In this document: piece after piece, positions 50,880-59,071 of the stretch
Layout: every line of letters begins with the position of its first letter
Position numbering within the stretch: the stretch's first letter is position 1
Assembly: GCF_015773195.1 (NCBI RefSeq)
Contig: NZ_JADWYK010000006.1
Span: 248,001 to 312,000 of the forward strand
DNA from: Hymenobacter guriensis
GTDB lineage: Bacteria; Bacteroidota; Bacteroidia; Cytophagales; Hymenobacteraceae
Length of the DNA stretch: 64,000 bases
Reading direction: 5' to 3'
Translations under genes and position numbers: made by a program
Notes under the pieces: generated by a model
The model's database searches: none
Told to the model about the DNA's origin: nothing
The model's input: only the letters and a program-made list of their open reading frames with translations

Positions 50880-51731
50880 ATGCAGCTCCAGTACGAGTCC
50901 ATTCACCCCACTACCGATAGTTCTTTCACGCTGCTTCACTACACGGAGGTACAGAACGGCGGTTTGCTCTGGCACTACCATCCTGAGTATGAGCTGGTAT
51001 ACGTCCCGCGCGGAACCGGCCGACGCCACATCGGGCAGCACATTTCCCGATTCGAGCAGGGCGAGCTGGCCCTCATCGGGCCTAACCTGCCGCACCTGAG
51101 CTTCAGCTACGGGCAGCAGGGCGCCTTCGAGGAAATTGTGGTGCAGCTACGGGCCGATTTTATGGGCGAAGCCTTCTGGCAGCGGCCTGAGCTAACGGCC
51201 ATTCAGCAGCTGCTTTCCCGCTCCCACCAGGGCCTGTGCTTTGGGCCCGCCACCCGTGCCGCCCTGGACCCGCTGTTGCGCCAGCTGCTCACGGAGCCGC
51301 CGCTGGCCCGCCTGCTCACTTTGCTGCGCGTGCTTCAGCTCCTGGCCGAAGCCACCGAGGTAGAGCCTCTGCACGCTGGCAGCGGCGGACTGGGTTTGCA
51401 CGGCCGCGAGCAGCAGCGCCTGAGCAAAGTGTACCAGTATCTGGAGAAAAACTACCGTCGCCCCATCGGGGTAGATGAGGTAGCCGACGTGGCCAATCTC
51501 TCGGTGCCAGCGTTCTGTCGCTACTTCAAGAAGATGACGCGCCACACGCTCACCGATTTTCTGCAGGAATACCGCGTGAGCCAGGCCTGCCGCCTGCTGG
51601 TGAATGAGGACCTGACTATCACGCAGATTTGCTACGGCAGCGGGTTCAACAACGTGTCGCACTTCAACAAAACCTTCCGGCGCCACACCGGCCAGAGCCC
51701 CAGCGAGTACCGCCGCCAGCGCCTGGGGTAG
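50880..51731 (+). CDS. AraC-family transcriptional regulator with cupin sensor domain
   Basis: 283 residues from the ATG at 50880 (MQLQYESIHPTTDSSFTLLH). The N-terminal cupin has the pattern FTLLHYTEVQNGGLLWHYHP, EYELVYVPRGTGRRHIG and GELALIGPNLPHL, so it probably senses a small molecule such as a sugar. The C-terminal pair of helix-turn-helix motifs is intact: PIGVDEVADVANLSVPAFCR and FLQEYRVSQACRLLVNEDLT with SGFNNVSHFNKTFRRHTGQS. The target is unknown; the DUF922 gene 53 bp downstream on the same strand is a candidate. Confidence 0.93.
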   Translation: MQLQYESIHPTTDSSFTLLHYTEVQNGGLLWHYHPEYELVYVPRGTGRRHIGQHISRFEQGELALIGPNLPHLSFSYGQQGAFEEIVVQLRADFMGEAFWQRPELTAIQQLLSRSHQGLCFGPATRAALDPLLRQLLTEPPLARLLTLLRVLQLLAEATEVEPLHAGSGGLGLHGREQQRLSKVYQYLEKNYRRPIGVDEVADVANLSVPAFCRYFKKMTRHTLTDFLQEYRVSQACRLLVNEDLTITQICYGSGFNNVSHFNKTFRRHTGQSPSEYRRQRLG

Positions 51732-51784
51732 CGGCGCGGAACCCGCGGCAGGGCGCAAGTGTCTGTTCTGCAGATACCCCGGCT

Positions 51785-52855
51785 ATGTTGTTTCTTCTTT
51801 CTCTGTGGCAGCTTTTCAGCGGACTGCTCCCTGCCCCGGTGCCCTCTCCCCCACTGGTTTTGCAGCCGGCCCGGCTGCCCTTTGTCCCCCGCGAATATTA
51901 CGTGGCGGCCGTGGCCGATGCCCGCATCAGGCCGGAACCCGTAGCTCAGCTGCTGGCCTCGGCCCAGGCTACGGCAACCGAAGCGGTTGACCTGCGGGGC
52001 GGTACACTGCCGGCCCTGCGCGAGTTTGTGAGCCGGACGGTGCCCCGCAACCCTGCGCTGCGGCCCGCCACCGTGCGGGTGCAGGAGCTGCGCGTACGCG
52101 AAACGGCCGGCCCCGGCGGCACCATCGATGGGCAAATTACCGTGGCTTTTTCCTTTGACTGGCAGCGCGAGGGCGAAACCGTGCCGCTAACGCAGTACCG
52201 CGGCGGGGCCCGCTACCGGCGCCTGCCCAGCCAGCGGGCCGCCGTGGAGCCGGCTCTGCGGCAGGCGCTGGTGGGTGCCCTCACCTACTTCGATACCTGG
52301 ATGACGCAGCAGGCCCCGCGCAACGTGGCCCTGGCCCGGCGCATTCAGGTGCGCTTTCTGGATGATGCGCGGGCCGCGGAGGGCGACACACTGTTTTACC
52401 AGCCCCAACGGCCGCTGGTGTGGGCCGATTTCTCGGGGCCGCGCCGCACGGCCGGCAATTTTGCGGCGGCCGTGTTTCCCAGCTTTGCTTACACGGGCCG
52501 GCCACGCGTGGCAAACGGCACCCTGCACCTCGACCTTACCCTGCAGGTGTTTGTAGTACGCAGCTCGTCCTGGACGGCTACCCAAACCGACTATAGTCTC
52601 AACCACGAGCAGCGCCATTTCGACCTGGTGAAGCTGGTGGGTGAGCGGTTCAAGCGCAAAGTCCAGCCCGACTCCCTCACCGTGGCCGATTACAACAGCA
52701 TCATTCAACTCCAGTACCTGCGCTCCTACTGGGAGATGAACCGCCTGCAGGAGCAGTACGAAGCCGAAACCCAACACGGTACAAACGAGGCCGCCCAGCA
52801 GCACTGGAACCAGCGCATCGACGCAGAGCTGCGGGCATTTGGGGTAAGAAGCTAA
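51785..52855 (+). CDS. DUF922-like predicted secreted zinc protease
   Basis: 356 residues from the ATG at 51785, opening a signal peptide (MLFLLSLWQLFSGLLP). An N-terminal half of about 190 residues (a beta-rich segment with EYYVAAVADARIRPEP and VAFSFDWQREGETVPL) is followed by the DUF922 part: RPLVWADFSGPRR, then AAVFPSFAYTG, and the HExxH motif in SLNHEQRHFDLVKLVGERFK. In this family the pattern LLxHEQxHFDI is shared with other Bacteroidota secreted proteins. Probably periplasmic; substrate unknown. A strong terminator lies about 90 bp downstream. Confidence 0.78.
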   Translation: MLFLLSLWQLFSGLLPAPVPSPPLVLQPARLPFVPREYYVAAVADARIRPEPVAQLLASAQATATEAVDLRGGTLPALREFVSRTVPRNPALRPATVRVQELRVRETAGPGGTIDGQITVAFSFDWQREGETVPLTQYRGGARYRRLPSQRAAVEPALRQALVGALTYFDTWMTQQAPRNVALARRIQVRFLDDARAAEGDTLFYQPQRPLVWADFSGPRRTAGNFAAAVFPSFAYTGRPRVANGTLHLDLTLQVFVVRSSSWTATQTDYSLNHEQRHFDLVKLVGERFKRKVQPDSLTVADYNSIIQLQYLRSYWEMNRLQEQYEAETQHGTNEAAQQHWNQRIDAELRAFGVRS

Positions 52856-52943
52856 GTGCATGTAAGCGCGAACATAGCCAGGACGGCATCTGTCCCAACA
52901 AGCTATGCAACGTTTTTGAACGTCATGCTGAGCCTGTTGCTCC

Positions 52944-52985
52944 AATAAAAAAGCCTGCTCCGTTACCGAGGCAGGCTTTTTTATT
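52944..52985 (+). terminator. Bidirectional terminator between convergent genes
   Basis: AAAAAAGCCTGC (52947-52958) pairs with GCAGGCTTTTTT (52971-52982), with further A/T pairing outside. It ends both the DUF922 gene and the lipoprotein gene facing it. Confidence 0.93.
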
Positions 52986-53001
52986 GGATTCAAAAACGTG
53001 G

Positions 53002-53658
53002 CTAGTCTTTCACTTTACGCTGGCCGTCGTCGGCGTCGCGCTTTACTTTGGTGCCGTTAGGGTATTCCACTTTCCGGTCGCCGTCTTTGTCGATTTTGAC
53101 GGTGGTACCGTTGGCGTACTTGATTTTGGTTTCGCCGTTCTTTTTCTGCTCGTACTTTTCAATGGCCGGGCCACGGCGGCGAGCTGAGCCGCTGGCAGAG
53201 GCCTCCTGCGTTTCGCGGTAGGTGTAGGGCGTGCCGGCGTAATAGGCGTTGCGGTTGCTTTCGTAGGTGCGGTACTGATCGGAGTTGGTGATGATGGTGC
53301 GCACTTCGCGGTCGGTGTCATCGTTTACCTGGCGCAGGGCAGCGTAGCGGCCGGTGGTATCGGTGGCATACTGCGTGTTTACCTCGTTCAGGCGGCGGCC
53401 CCGGGTATAGTAGGTTTTCTCGATGCGCGTTACCACTACCGTATCGGTCAGGCGCAGGTCCTGGGCAATGCGGTCGGAGAGGCGGCTGGCATCGGCACCA
53501 TAGGCGGCAGTATCGTTAGCCATTTGGTTGTTTTCTACTACAACGGCCGTATCGGCAGATGGCGTGGTAGCGGCATCTACGGCGGCGGGTTTGTCCTGGG
53601 AGCAGGACGCTACAGCAATAGCAGCCGCGGCCGACAGGAAAAGCAAGGACTTGTTCAT
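53002..53658 (-). CDS. Lipoprotein with C-terminal KYxNGT-type repeats
   Basis: 218 residues from the ATG at 53658, which starts a lipoprotein signal (MNKSLLFLSAAAAIAVASC) with the acylated Cys at 19. The middle is a helical domain (LSDRIAQDLRLTDTVVVTRI, YAALRQVNDDTDREVRTIIT). A spacer rich in Ser/Ala and Arg precedes a short repeat: ETKIKYANGTTVKIDKDGDR and KVEYPNGTKVKRDADDGQR. These two NGT units resemble MORN-like or calcium-binding hairpins. The tail is very charged. No known family; periplasmic-side membrane anchoring is inferred. Confidence 0.75.
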   Translation of the reverse strand: MNKSLLFLSAAAAIAVASCSQDKPAAVDAATTPSADTAVVVENNQMANDTAAYGADASRLSDRIAQDLRLTDTVVVTRIEKTYYTRGRRLNEVNTQYATDTTGRYAALRQVNDDTDREVRTIITNSDQYRTYESNRNAYYAGTPYTYRETQEASASGSARRRGPAIEKYEQKKNGETKIKYANGTTVKIDKDGDRKVEYPNGTKVKRDADDGQRKVKD

Positions 53659-53774
53659 GAAAGGTCGTATCAAAGGAAAAAACATATAGCCCATTGGCTA
53701 TGCTGGGGCTGATACGGCGGCCTTCCGGTGGAGGTTGCGCCTCCAGACGTCGGCCCTTGCTGCCGGATAGGGCG

Positions 53775-54413
53775 CTACCGTCCCAGCTGGTAGCTCAGGT
53801 TTAGGCTGAGGGAGCGGTTGCGCAGGCGGCCGGGCGGGGTGCCATCTGCCGATACAGGCTGGTACACCGGCGTGAGGCCGTGCGCGTACCGGAGCCCTAC
53901 GCCAAGTTTGTCGGTTAGCTGATAGCCCGCGCCCACCACGGCACTGAAATCCCAGCGGTGGAATTTTTCGGTGTTGTCGGTGTAGATGTTGGGGCTGCCC
54001 AGCAAGCCGCCGGGGCCGTCGAGCCAGCGGTGGCCGAGCAGGTAGCTCACCTGCGGCCCCGCCTCCAGCCACAGCCTGGACAGGCGCAGTTGCATCAGTA
54101 CCGGCAGCTGCAGGTAGTGCAGCCGCTCCCGAAACGCTACGTAGTTCCCACTGGCCGCTTTTAGGTGAAAGCCCAGCCCGGCGTAGGCTAGCTCGGTTTG
54201 CAGGGCTAGCCGGCCGCTGGCCGTGAGCGGCAGCCGCGCCGTGAGGCCGACGCGGGCACCCAGGCGGCCGTCGGGCTCGGGCGTATTGGCATTGCGGGGG
54301 CCACCTACGGTAGCAGCTGTCATGCCGGCCGTAAGGCCCAGGCGCACGCCCTGAGCCTGTACCGAAGCCAGGCTGGCCACACCAAAGAACAAGGGTAAAA
54401 AGAGCTTTTTCAT
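53775..54413 (-). CDS. PorT-like outer-membrane beta-barrel protein
   Basis: 212 residues. Signal peptide MKKLFLPLFFGVASLASVQAQ. Beta-barrel pattern: GVRLGLTAGMTAATVGGPRN, RLALQTELAYAGLGFHLK, LHYLQLPVLMQLRLSRLWLE, AVVGAGYQLTDKLGVGLRYA and the end RSLSLNLSYQLGR. Same family as the protein encoded at 41819-42520. It is downstream of the erythromycin-esterase-family gene on the same strand, 165 bp away, separated by a hairpin, so it may or may not be cotranscribed. Confidence 0.85.
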   Translation of the reverse strand: MKKLFLPLFFGVASLASVQAQGVRLGLTAGMTAATVGGPRNANTPEPDGRLGARVGLTARLPLTASGRLALQTELAYAGLGFHLKAASGNYVAFRERLHYLQLPVLMQLRLSRLWLEAGPQVSYLLGHRWLDGPGGLLGSPNIYTDNTEKFHRWDFSAVVGAGYQLTDKLGVGLRYAHGLTPVYQPVSADGTPPGRLRNRSLSLNLSYQLGR

Positions 54414-54523
54414 AGCGCAGAAAGGCGAATAGTGTTACCCAGAAGAGCAGCTGCGGCAGCCTTTGGTGACGGGCCACCGCCGGTTTTTTGGCAGCTTTCT
54501 GATTTTCAGCTGCTTGTTTTCAC

Positions 54524-54556
54524 CGCCCGCCCCCGGTACGAGGTCGGGGGCGGGCG
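54524..54556 (-). terminator. GC-rich hairpin after the esterase-family gene
   Basis: CGCCCGCCCCCG (54524-54535) pairs with CGGGGGCGGGCG (54545-54556), a 12-bp stem with 9-base loop. It lies 22 bp behind the stop of the gene 54579-55907. There is no T-tract on the minus strand, so termination strength is uncertain. Confidence 0.5.
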
Positions 54557-54578
54557 CCGGTTGGCGCATTGAACTTGC

Positions 54579-55907
54579 TTACAGGGGCGTGGCGGCCGTG
54601 GTCTGGCGCACAAACAGCAGAGCATCGTAGGCTTCCGAAAGCTTGAAGGGGAAGTAGCTGTCCTTGCCACTCTCGGGGCCGTAGCCCACCAGGCGGTGCG
54701 GGCGCCGCACATCTGCAGCCTGCAGCTGATTGGTGTTCAGGTAAAACACGGCGGGCGTGAGGCCCTGCAGGCTGGCTTCCCAGGAGCCGGCTACCGGCGC
54801 CTCCAGGGGGTAAGAAGCCATGGGGCTGAGCGGGGAAATGAAGCGGTGCGTGGTGGCGGCTACCGTGCCCGTGGCCGTGGTGCTGCCCAGCACGAAGTAC
54901 TGTCCGGGGAACATGCGCTCCAGGAATTTGCCGGTGCCGCCGCCGTTGTTGTCGCCAGGCACGGCCAGGCGCCGCGACACGTGCGCATCGTGCGCCCACA
55001 CGATGACTTTGCTGCCCTTGTCACGCACCAGGAACCGGGTCATTTCGGCCATCAGGCTGTCGCGCGACGACTCCTGCTTGTTTACTTTGGGCTGGTAGAA
55101 TGTATCGAAGTAGTGGTGCAGGTTTTTGAGGGCGCCGGCCACGACCGGGGCCTGCCGGCGGGTGAGCTTTATGCCGGTCAACGCTTTTTCCAGCTTCTCG
55201 GTAGCTTCGTAGCCGGCCCAGCCGTTGGCCAGCATCTCGGGGCGCTTGAAGGGGATGCTACGGTCGTTCAGGTTCGTCCATACCTTATCGTGGTACTGGG
55301 TGTGCTGCACGAGCTGCTCAGTCAGGGCTGTTATTTCGGGTGTGGTGCGGGCCAGCTGCTCCTGCAACACCTCGGCGGCCGTGGTGCCAAACATGCCGTC
55401 GATGCCCCGCAGCTCTACTTTGCGCAGGTGGCTGGTGTTGTAGGTGTGCATCCAGTTCAGCATTTCCTCGGTTTCGCGGTTTTGCCAGATGCTGAGCAGG
55501 TGCTTTTTCATCAGCGGCTTCAGGTCGCCGACCGTGCGGGAGTGCAGGGCCTCGTTCAGGCGGTAGCAGTCGGCATAGGTGTTTTCGAGGGCTACCTGCG
55601 TGAAGCCTTCATCCTCCATCAGAATGCGCGTGAGCCAGAAGCGCAGCTTGTAGAACTCGGCCGAGCCGTGGGTACCTTCGCCCAGGGCTACCACTTTTTT
55701 GTCGCGCATCTGCTTGATGAGCGGCTGCACGGCCTGGCGAAACAGGTAGAAGCTCTGGGTATTCACCGCGTTTACCACGGAGGCGTCGAGGGTGAGGCGG
55801 GCTGTGTCGGCGGCGGCCGGAGCAGCAGGGGCCGATTGAGCGAAAGAAGCTACGGAAGTGCCGGTGAGCAGAGCGGCGGCGAGCAGGGAGCGGAAGATGG
55901 TTTTCAT
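54579..55907 (-). CDS. Erythromycin esterase-family (EreA/B-like) secreted protein
   Basis: 442 residues from the ATG at 55907, which starts a signal peptide (MKTIFRSLLAAALLTGTSVA); the frame is open 46 codons upstream but that part overlaps the promoter. The family core is clear: VVALGEGTHGSAEFYKLRFW (the GE.THG signature), ALENTYADCYRLNEAL, VELRGIDGMFG, and VIVWAHDAHVSRRLAVPG (catalytic His region). Members hydrolyse macrolide lactones or related esters or have unassigned roles. Here a signal peptide and an upstream region shared with the receptor gene point to a regulated envelope function. Antibiotic resistance cannot be claimed from sequence. Confidence 0.9.
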   Translation of the reverse strand: MKTIFRSLLAAALLTGTSVASFAQSAPAAPAAADTARLTLDASVVNAVNTQSFYLFRQAVQPLIKQMRDKKVVALGEGTHGSAEFYKLRFWLTRILMEDEGFTQVALENTYADCYRLNEALHSRTVGDLKPLMKKHLLSIWQNRETEEMLNWMHTYNTSHLRKVELRGIDGMFGTTAAEVLQEQLARTTPEITALTEQLVQHTQYHDKVWTNLNDRSIPFKRPEMLANGWAGYEATEKLEKALTGIKLTRRQAPVVAGALKNLHHYFDTFYQPKVNKQESSRDSLMAEMTRFLVRDKGSKVIVWAHDAHVSRRLAVPGDNNGGGTGKFLERMFPGQYFVLGSTTATGTVAATTHRFISPLSPMASYPLEAPVAGSWEASLQGLTPAVFYLNTNQLQAADVRRPHRLVGYGPESGKDSYFPFKLSEAYDALLFVRQTTAATPL

Positions 55908-55973
55908 GGGTTCAGTCAGGTTACAGGATGTCGGGGAGAGAAAGGCCGGCCGTTTCAGCGACTGGCAACGACA

Positions 55974-56088
55974 CAAAGGAACCGGACCCCGGAGGCGAAA
56001 TGAAGCCTTATTAGACCAAGCCCGGCCCCGCGGCGACGAAGGCAACCGCCCGCTTTTTTGGTCGAAAAAACCACCCCATTAGTCGAAA
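55974..56088 (-). promoter_or_regulatory. Promoter and direct-repeat operator, copy A (esterase-family gene)
   Basis: In plus-strand coordinates: CAAAGGAA (55974-55981; TTCCTTTG on the minus strand, one mismatch from TAnnTTTG), TATTAGACCA (56009-56018, an inverted half-site), GACGAAG (from 56035), TTGGTCGAAA (56058-56067) and TTAGTCGAAA (56079-56088). The two last are direct repeats with a 21-bp period. All five elements recur at the same offsets upstream of the receptor gene. The pattern fits binding of a LytTR-type response regulator, whose sites are 9-10 bp direct repeats two helical turns apart. Confidence 0.7.
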
Positions 56089-56220
56089 CCTGAGGCGAGG
56101 CAGCACTCATATCCTGGGGCCTTAGCGCGGACTTGGTAGTTCGCGCCTTCGCACTGACTCAATGACCGGAACGCTGTCTGCGCTGATTTCTCAGGCCATT
56201 AACCGGTGTAGAAAGGCTCA

Positions 56221-56287
56221 CTTGCGTCTCCTCGTTGAACGATAATCGTTGTTATGGCGCAGCCGACGAGACGCAAGTATGCGTCTC
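56221..56287. repeat. REP-like palindromic element
   Basis: CTTGCGTCTC (56221-56230) is inverted as GAGACGCAAG (56268-56277), and GAGACGCA (56268-56275) is inverted again as TGCGTCTC (56280-56287), so two alternative hairpins compete for the central arm. The loop holds AACGATAATCGTT, nearly palindromic itself. It lies in the space behind the receptor gene. Short GAGACGCA-type palindromes are a common dispersed repeat in this group, from memory. Confidence 0.7.
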
Positions 56288-56411
56288 TACATCGCGCTGA
56301 CGGCCACCCAATCAGCTCCGGGAATACTGGTGTGAAGCGGCTTTACCCCGGCGCCTCTCCTTCGGGGAAGAGAAGCACCGGGGCAAGCAGCACTCTGTGG
56401 GAAGACGAACC

Positions 56412-58844
56412 CTAGTTCTCCATGCGCGACTTTTCGGCCTCAATGCCCGTGTTGCGGCGCTGGCTGCCTTTCACACGCTGGTTGCCGAACTTGTAGCTGA
56501 AGTTGAGCTTCACGAAGCGGCTTTCGGCTTTGTCGCGGTTTACGGAGTTGATGCCGTTGGCCAGCACGTCGTAGCGGTTCTGCTGGGTGTTCAGCACGTC
56601 GGTGACGTTGAGCGTGAGCATGGCGGCATCCTTGAAAAAAGACCGGGAAACGCCCAGGCTGCTGCTGAAGCGGGCTTTGAAGGCCAGTCCCCCAAACGTC
56701 ATCGGCGACATGTACATGGCCGAAGCTTCGGCCTTGAAGCCGTAGGGCAGCGTGAGGGTGTGGTTGCTGGATACATAAGTGGCAGGGCGAGCGGCACCCA
56801 GGCCGGTGGTCAGGCTGTTTACGCGGGCATATTCCAAACCCAGCGTCGTCACGGTCATCCACTTGCCGTTGAGCAGGGGCTTCATGAGCGTGGTGCTAGC
56901 CGAAATGGACTCGGCGCTGCCGTAGTTGCGGAAGGAGTTGACCACCACCGGCGTGCCCTCCACCTGGTGGTAGCTATCCACCAGCACCTGGGTATGATGG
57001 CCATAGCTGATGGACGTGCTGAGCAGGTTGTTGTAGGAGTGCGTAAGCTCGAAGTTGTGTGAGAAGGACGGGCGGATATCGGGGTTGCCCTGGGCGTAGC
57101 GGTACTGGCTGATGTAGGTGACGAAGGGGTTCACGATGCCGAAGGCAAACCGGTCAATCTTGCGGCTGTAAGCCAGACCCAGCTGCACCTTTTCCGACTT
57201 GTTGTACTGGGCCGACACGCTCGGAAACAGATTCAGGTAGTGCCGGTTGGTGGTTTGACCGGTGGTGAGGGAAGTGCCCGTAGTGTTGGTTTGCTCGGCG
57301 CGCAGGCCCAGCTGCATGTCCACTTTACGCACCGTGCGGTTCACAGTAGCGTAGGCGGCATTCACGTTTTCGCGGTAGATGAAGTGGTTGGTTTTGCCCA
57401 GATCCACCGCCCAGGGCTGGCCGGCCGGGGCCTGCTCCCAGCGGATGTCGTTGTCGGTGGTGGTGAAGGTGGTTTTCAGGCCGGCTTCCAGGGTGCCTTT
57501 GCCCAGGGGCTGGGTGTAGTCGGCCGAGGCCGAGCGCACGGAATTGCGGGCCGGTGAGTTGTCGCGCAGCAGGCTGGCGGGGCCAGTTTCCGTCATGCGG
57601 CCATCGAAGGCCCGGGTGGTGTAGTCGTTGTGCCAGTCTTTGCGGTAGCCGAAGTAGTCGGCGTTCAAACTTAGGGTGCGGCCGGTGGTATCGAGCCTGG
57701 TTTTGTAGTACACATTCACGGAGGGGCTCAGAAACTGCGCGCTGCCCGCCGTATGCACCTGCGCGGCCGACTGCAGCACATCGGTGGTAAGCCAGGCCAG
57801 GTTCTGGCCGTTCCGCTCCCGGGTGTTGCGCATGCCTTTCAGCAGCACCCCAGCCGAGGCATTTTTGCTCAGCTCATAGTCGAAGCCCAGCTTGGCGGAA
57901 TTGTTCTGGTTGTGGCGCTCCTCTTGGCCTCCTTCGCGGATTTCTAGTCCCTCACCCAGGCGGCGAAAAGAGTTGGTGGTACTGTATACCTGGTTTTCCT
58001 GGCGGTCGAGGCTGCCATACACGTTCAGGCGGGCGGTGCGGTGGTTTAGGCCAAGGCCAGCGTTGTAGCGGCCGTACCGGCCCACTCCCACACCCGCCGT
58101 TGCTGTGCCATTGGTACCCAGCTTGCGGCCCTTGGCGGTGATGATGTTGATGATGGCCGCCCCGTTGGCATCGTAGCGGGCCGATGGATTGGCAATGACT
58201 TCCACCTGGTCGAGTGTGTTGGCCGGCATGGCTTCCAGCATCATTTTCAGCTCCGCGCCGCTCATGTTGGTGGGCTTGCCATCGAGCAGCACCGATACCA
58301 TTTTGCCGCGCAGCTGAAAGCCGCCGCCTTGCTCCAGCACGCCGGGGGCGCGGCCCAGCACGTCGTAGGCATTGCCGCCGGCGGCAATGGGGCTGGCCGC
58401 CACGTTCAGTACCAGCTTGCCGGCCCGCTGCTCAATAAAGGGCTTGGTCGCCGTAACGGTGACGCCCTGCAGCTTGCCGGCCGCTGGGGCTAGCACCACC
58501 GCCCCCAGCACCACCGGCTGTCCCGACGTGAGCGTAACGGCCCGCGGGGCGCTAGGCCGGTAGCCCAGGTAGCGCACCTGCAGCTGATAGGACCCGGCCG
58601 GCACCTGCTCGAAGCGGAAGGCTCCGTGCTCGTTGCCCACCGTGCTGAGAGCGGCCCCGCTGGCGGGCTGTAGCACCACCGTGGCAAAGGGGAGCGGGCG
58701 GCGGCTGAGGCTATCGGTGGCGGCACCTACCAGGGCGGGCAGGGTGGGCTGCTGCGCGGCGGTGGAAGTAGTTTGGGCAGTGGCAGTGGCGGGCACGGCG
58801 GCCAAGGAAGCCAGGAGAAACAGGGAGGCGGAAGCGTTTTTCAT
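56412..58844 (-). CDS. TonB-receptor-like outer-membrane beta-barrel protein (OMP_b-brl_3)
   Basis: 810 residues from the ATG at 58844, which begins a signal peptide (MKNASASLFLLASLAAVPAT). Residues about 40-125 are a carboxypeptidase-regulatory-like domain (GNEHGAFRFEQVPAGSYQLQ); about 130-230 a plug (APGVLEQGGGFQLRGKMVSV, VEVIANPSARYDANGAAIIN); the rest a large barrel in the PF14905 style, ending LNFSYKFGNQRVKGSQ followed by a short polar tail. No TonB box was identified. Such proteins often lie beside sensor kinases and take up or sense an unknown ligand. A divergent LytS-type kinase gene starts 227 bp away, sharing the operator region. Confidence 0.88.
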   Translation of the reverse strand: MKNASASLFLLASLAAVPATATAQTTSTAAQQPTLPALVGAATDSLSRRPLPFATVVLQPASGAALSTVGNEHGAFRFEQVPAGSYQLQVRYLGYRPSAPRAVTLTSGQPVVLGAVVLAPAAGKLQGVTVTATKPFIEQRAGKLVLNVAASPIAAGGNAYDVLGRAPGVLEQGGGFQLRGKMVSVLLDGKPTNMSGAELKMMLEAMPANTLDQVEVIANPSARYDANGAAIINIITAKGRKLGTNGTATAGVGVGRYGRYNAGLGLNHRTARLNVYGSLDRQENQVYSTTNSFRRLGEGLEIREGGQEERHNQNNSAKLGFDYELSKNASAGVLLKGMRNTRERNGQNLAWLTTDVLQSAAQVHTAGSAQFLSPSVNVYYKTRLDTTGRTLSLNADYFGYRKDWHNDYTTRAFDGRMTETGPASLLRDNSPARNSVRSASADYTQPLGKGTLEAGLKTTFTTTDNDIRWEQAPAGQPWAVDLGKTNHFIYRENVNAAYATVNRTVRKVDMQLGLRAEQTNTTGTSLTTGQTTNRHYLNLFPSVSAQYNKSEKVQLGLAYSRKIDRFAFGIVNPFVTYISQYRYAQGNPDIRPSFSHNFELTHSYNNLLSTSISYGHHTQVLVDSYHQVEGTPVVVNSFRNYGSAESISASTTLMKPLLNGKWMTVTTLGLEYARVNSLTTGLGAARPATYVSSNHTLTLPYGFKAEASAMYMSPMTFGGLAFKARFSSSLGVSRSFFKDAAMLTLNVTDVLNTQQNRYDVLANGINSVNRDKAESRFVKLNFSYKFGNQRVKGSQRRNTGIEAEKSRMEN

Positions 58845-58905
58845 GGGGCTGGAAGAAAGCAGGGAGGTAGCGGGAGGCCCAACCGCCAATCGGCTGGGAA
58901 TAGGA

Positions 58906-59020
58906 CAAAGCAACTACCTCCCAGCGCGTTTGCAGCCCGTTTTTCGACCAGCCACGGCTTTGGTAAGACGAAGCCGACAACTCCTTTTTTTAGTCGAAAA
59001 AATGCCCGCATTGGTCGAAA
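58906..59020 (-). promoter_or_regulatory. Promoter and direct-repeat operator, copy B (receptor gene / LytS gene)
   Basis: Plus-strand coordinates: CAAAGCAA (58906-58913; TTGCTTTG on the minus strand), TTTTCGACCA (58941-58950, inverted half-site), GACGAAG (from 58967), TTAGTCGAAA (58990-58999) and TTGGTCGAAA (59011-59020). Offsets from the -7-like box are 28, 54, 77 and 98 bp, the same as in copy A. The right edge is 51 bp before the LytS start, so one site may control both divergent genes. Confidence 0.7.
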
Positions 59021-59071
59021 TGCCCGCCAGTTGATGCCGCAATCGGTCAGAAAATCCCCCAACTTGGCTTC

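Larger units (their letters stand above)
55908..56411. other. Intergenic region with shared promoter/operator and REP-like element
   Basis: No ORF. The left part (55974-56088) is the upstream control region of the esterase-family gene, listed separately. The right part holds a REP-like palindromic element at 56221-56287 and, near 56350-56390, a small CCCCGG-type inverted pair behind the receptor gene that could end it. Confidence 0.6.

Noticed and set aside
54579..55907. Acquired macrolide-resistance gene
   Set aside because: No mobile-element context, normal GC content, signal peptide present; family membership alone does not show drug hydrolysis.
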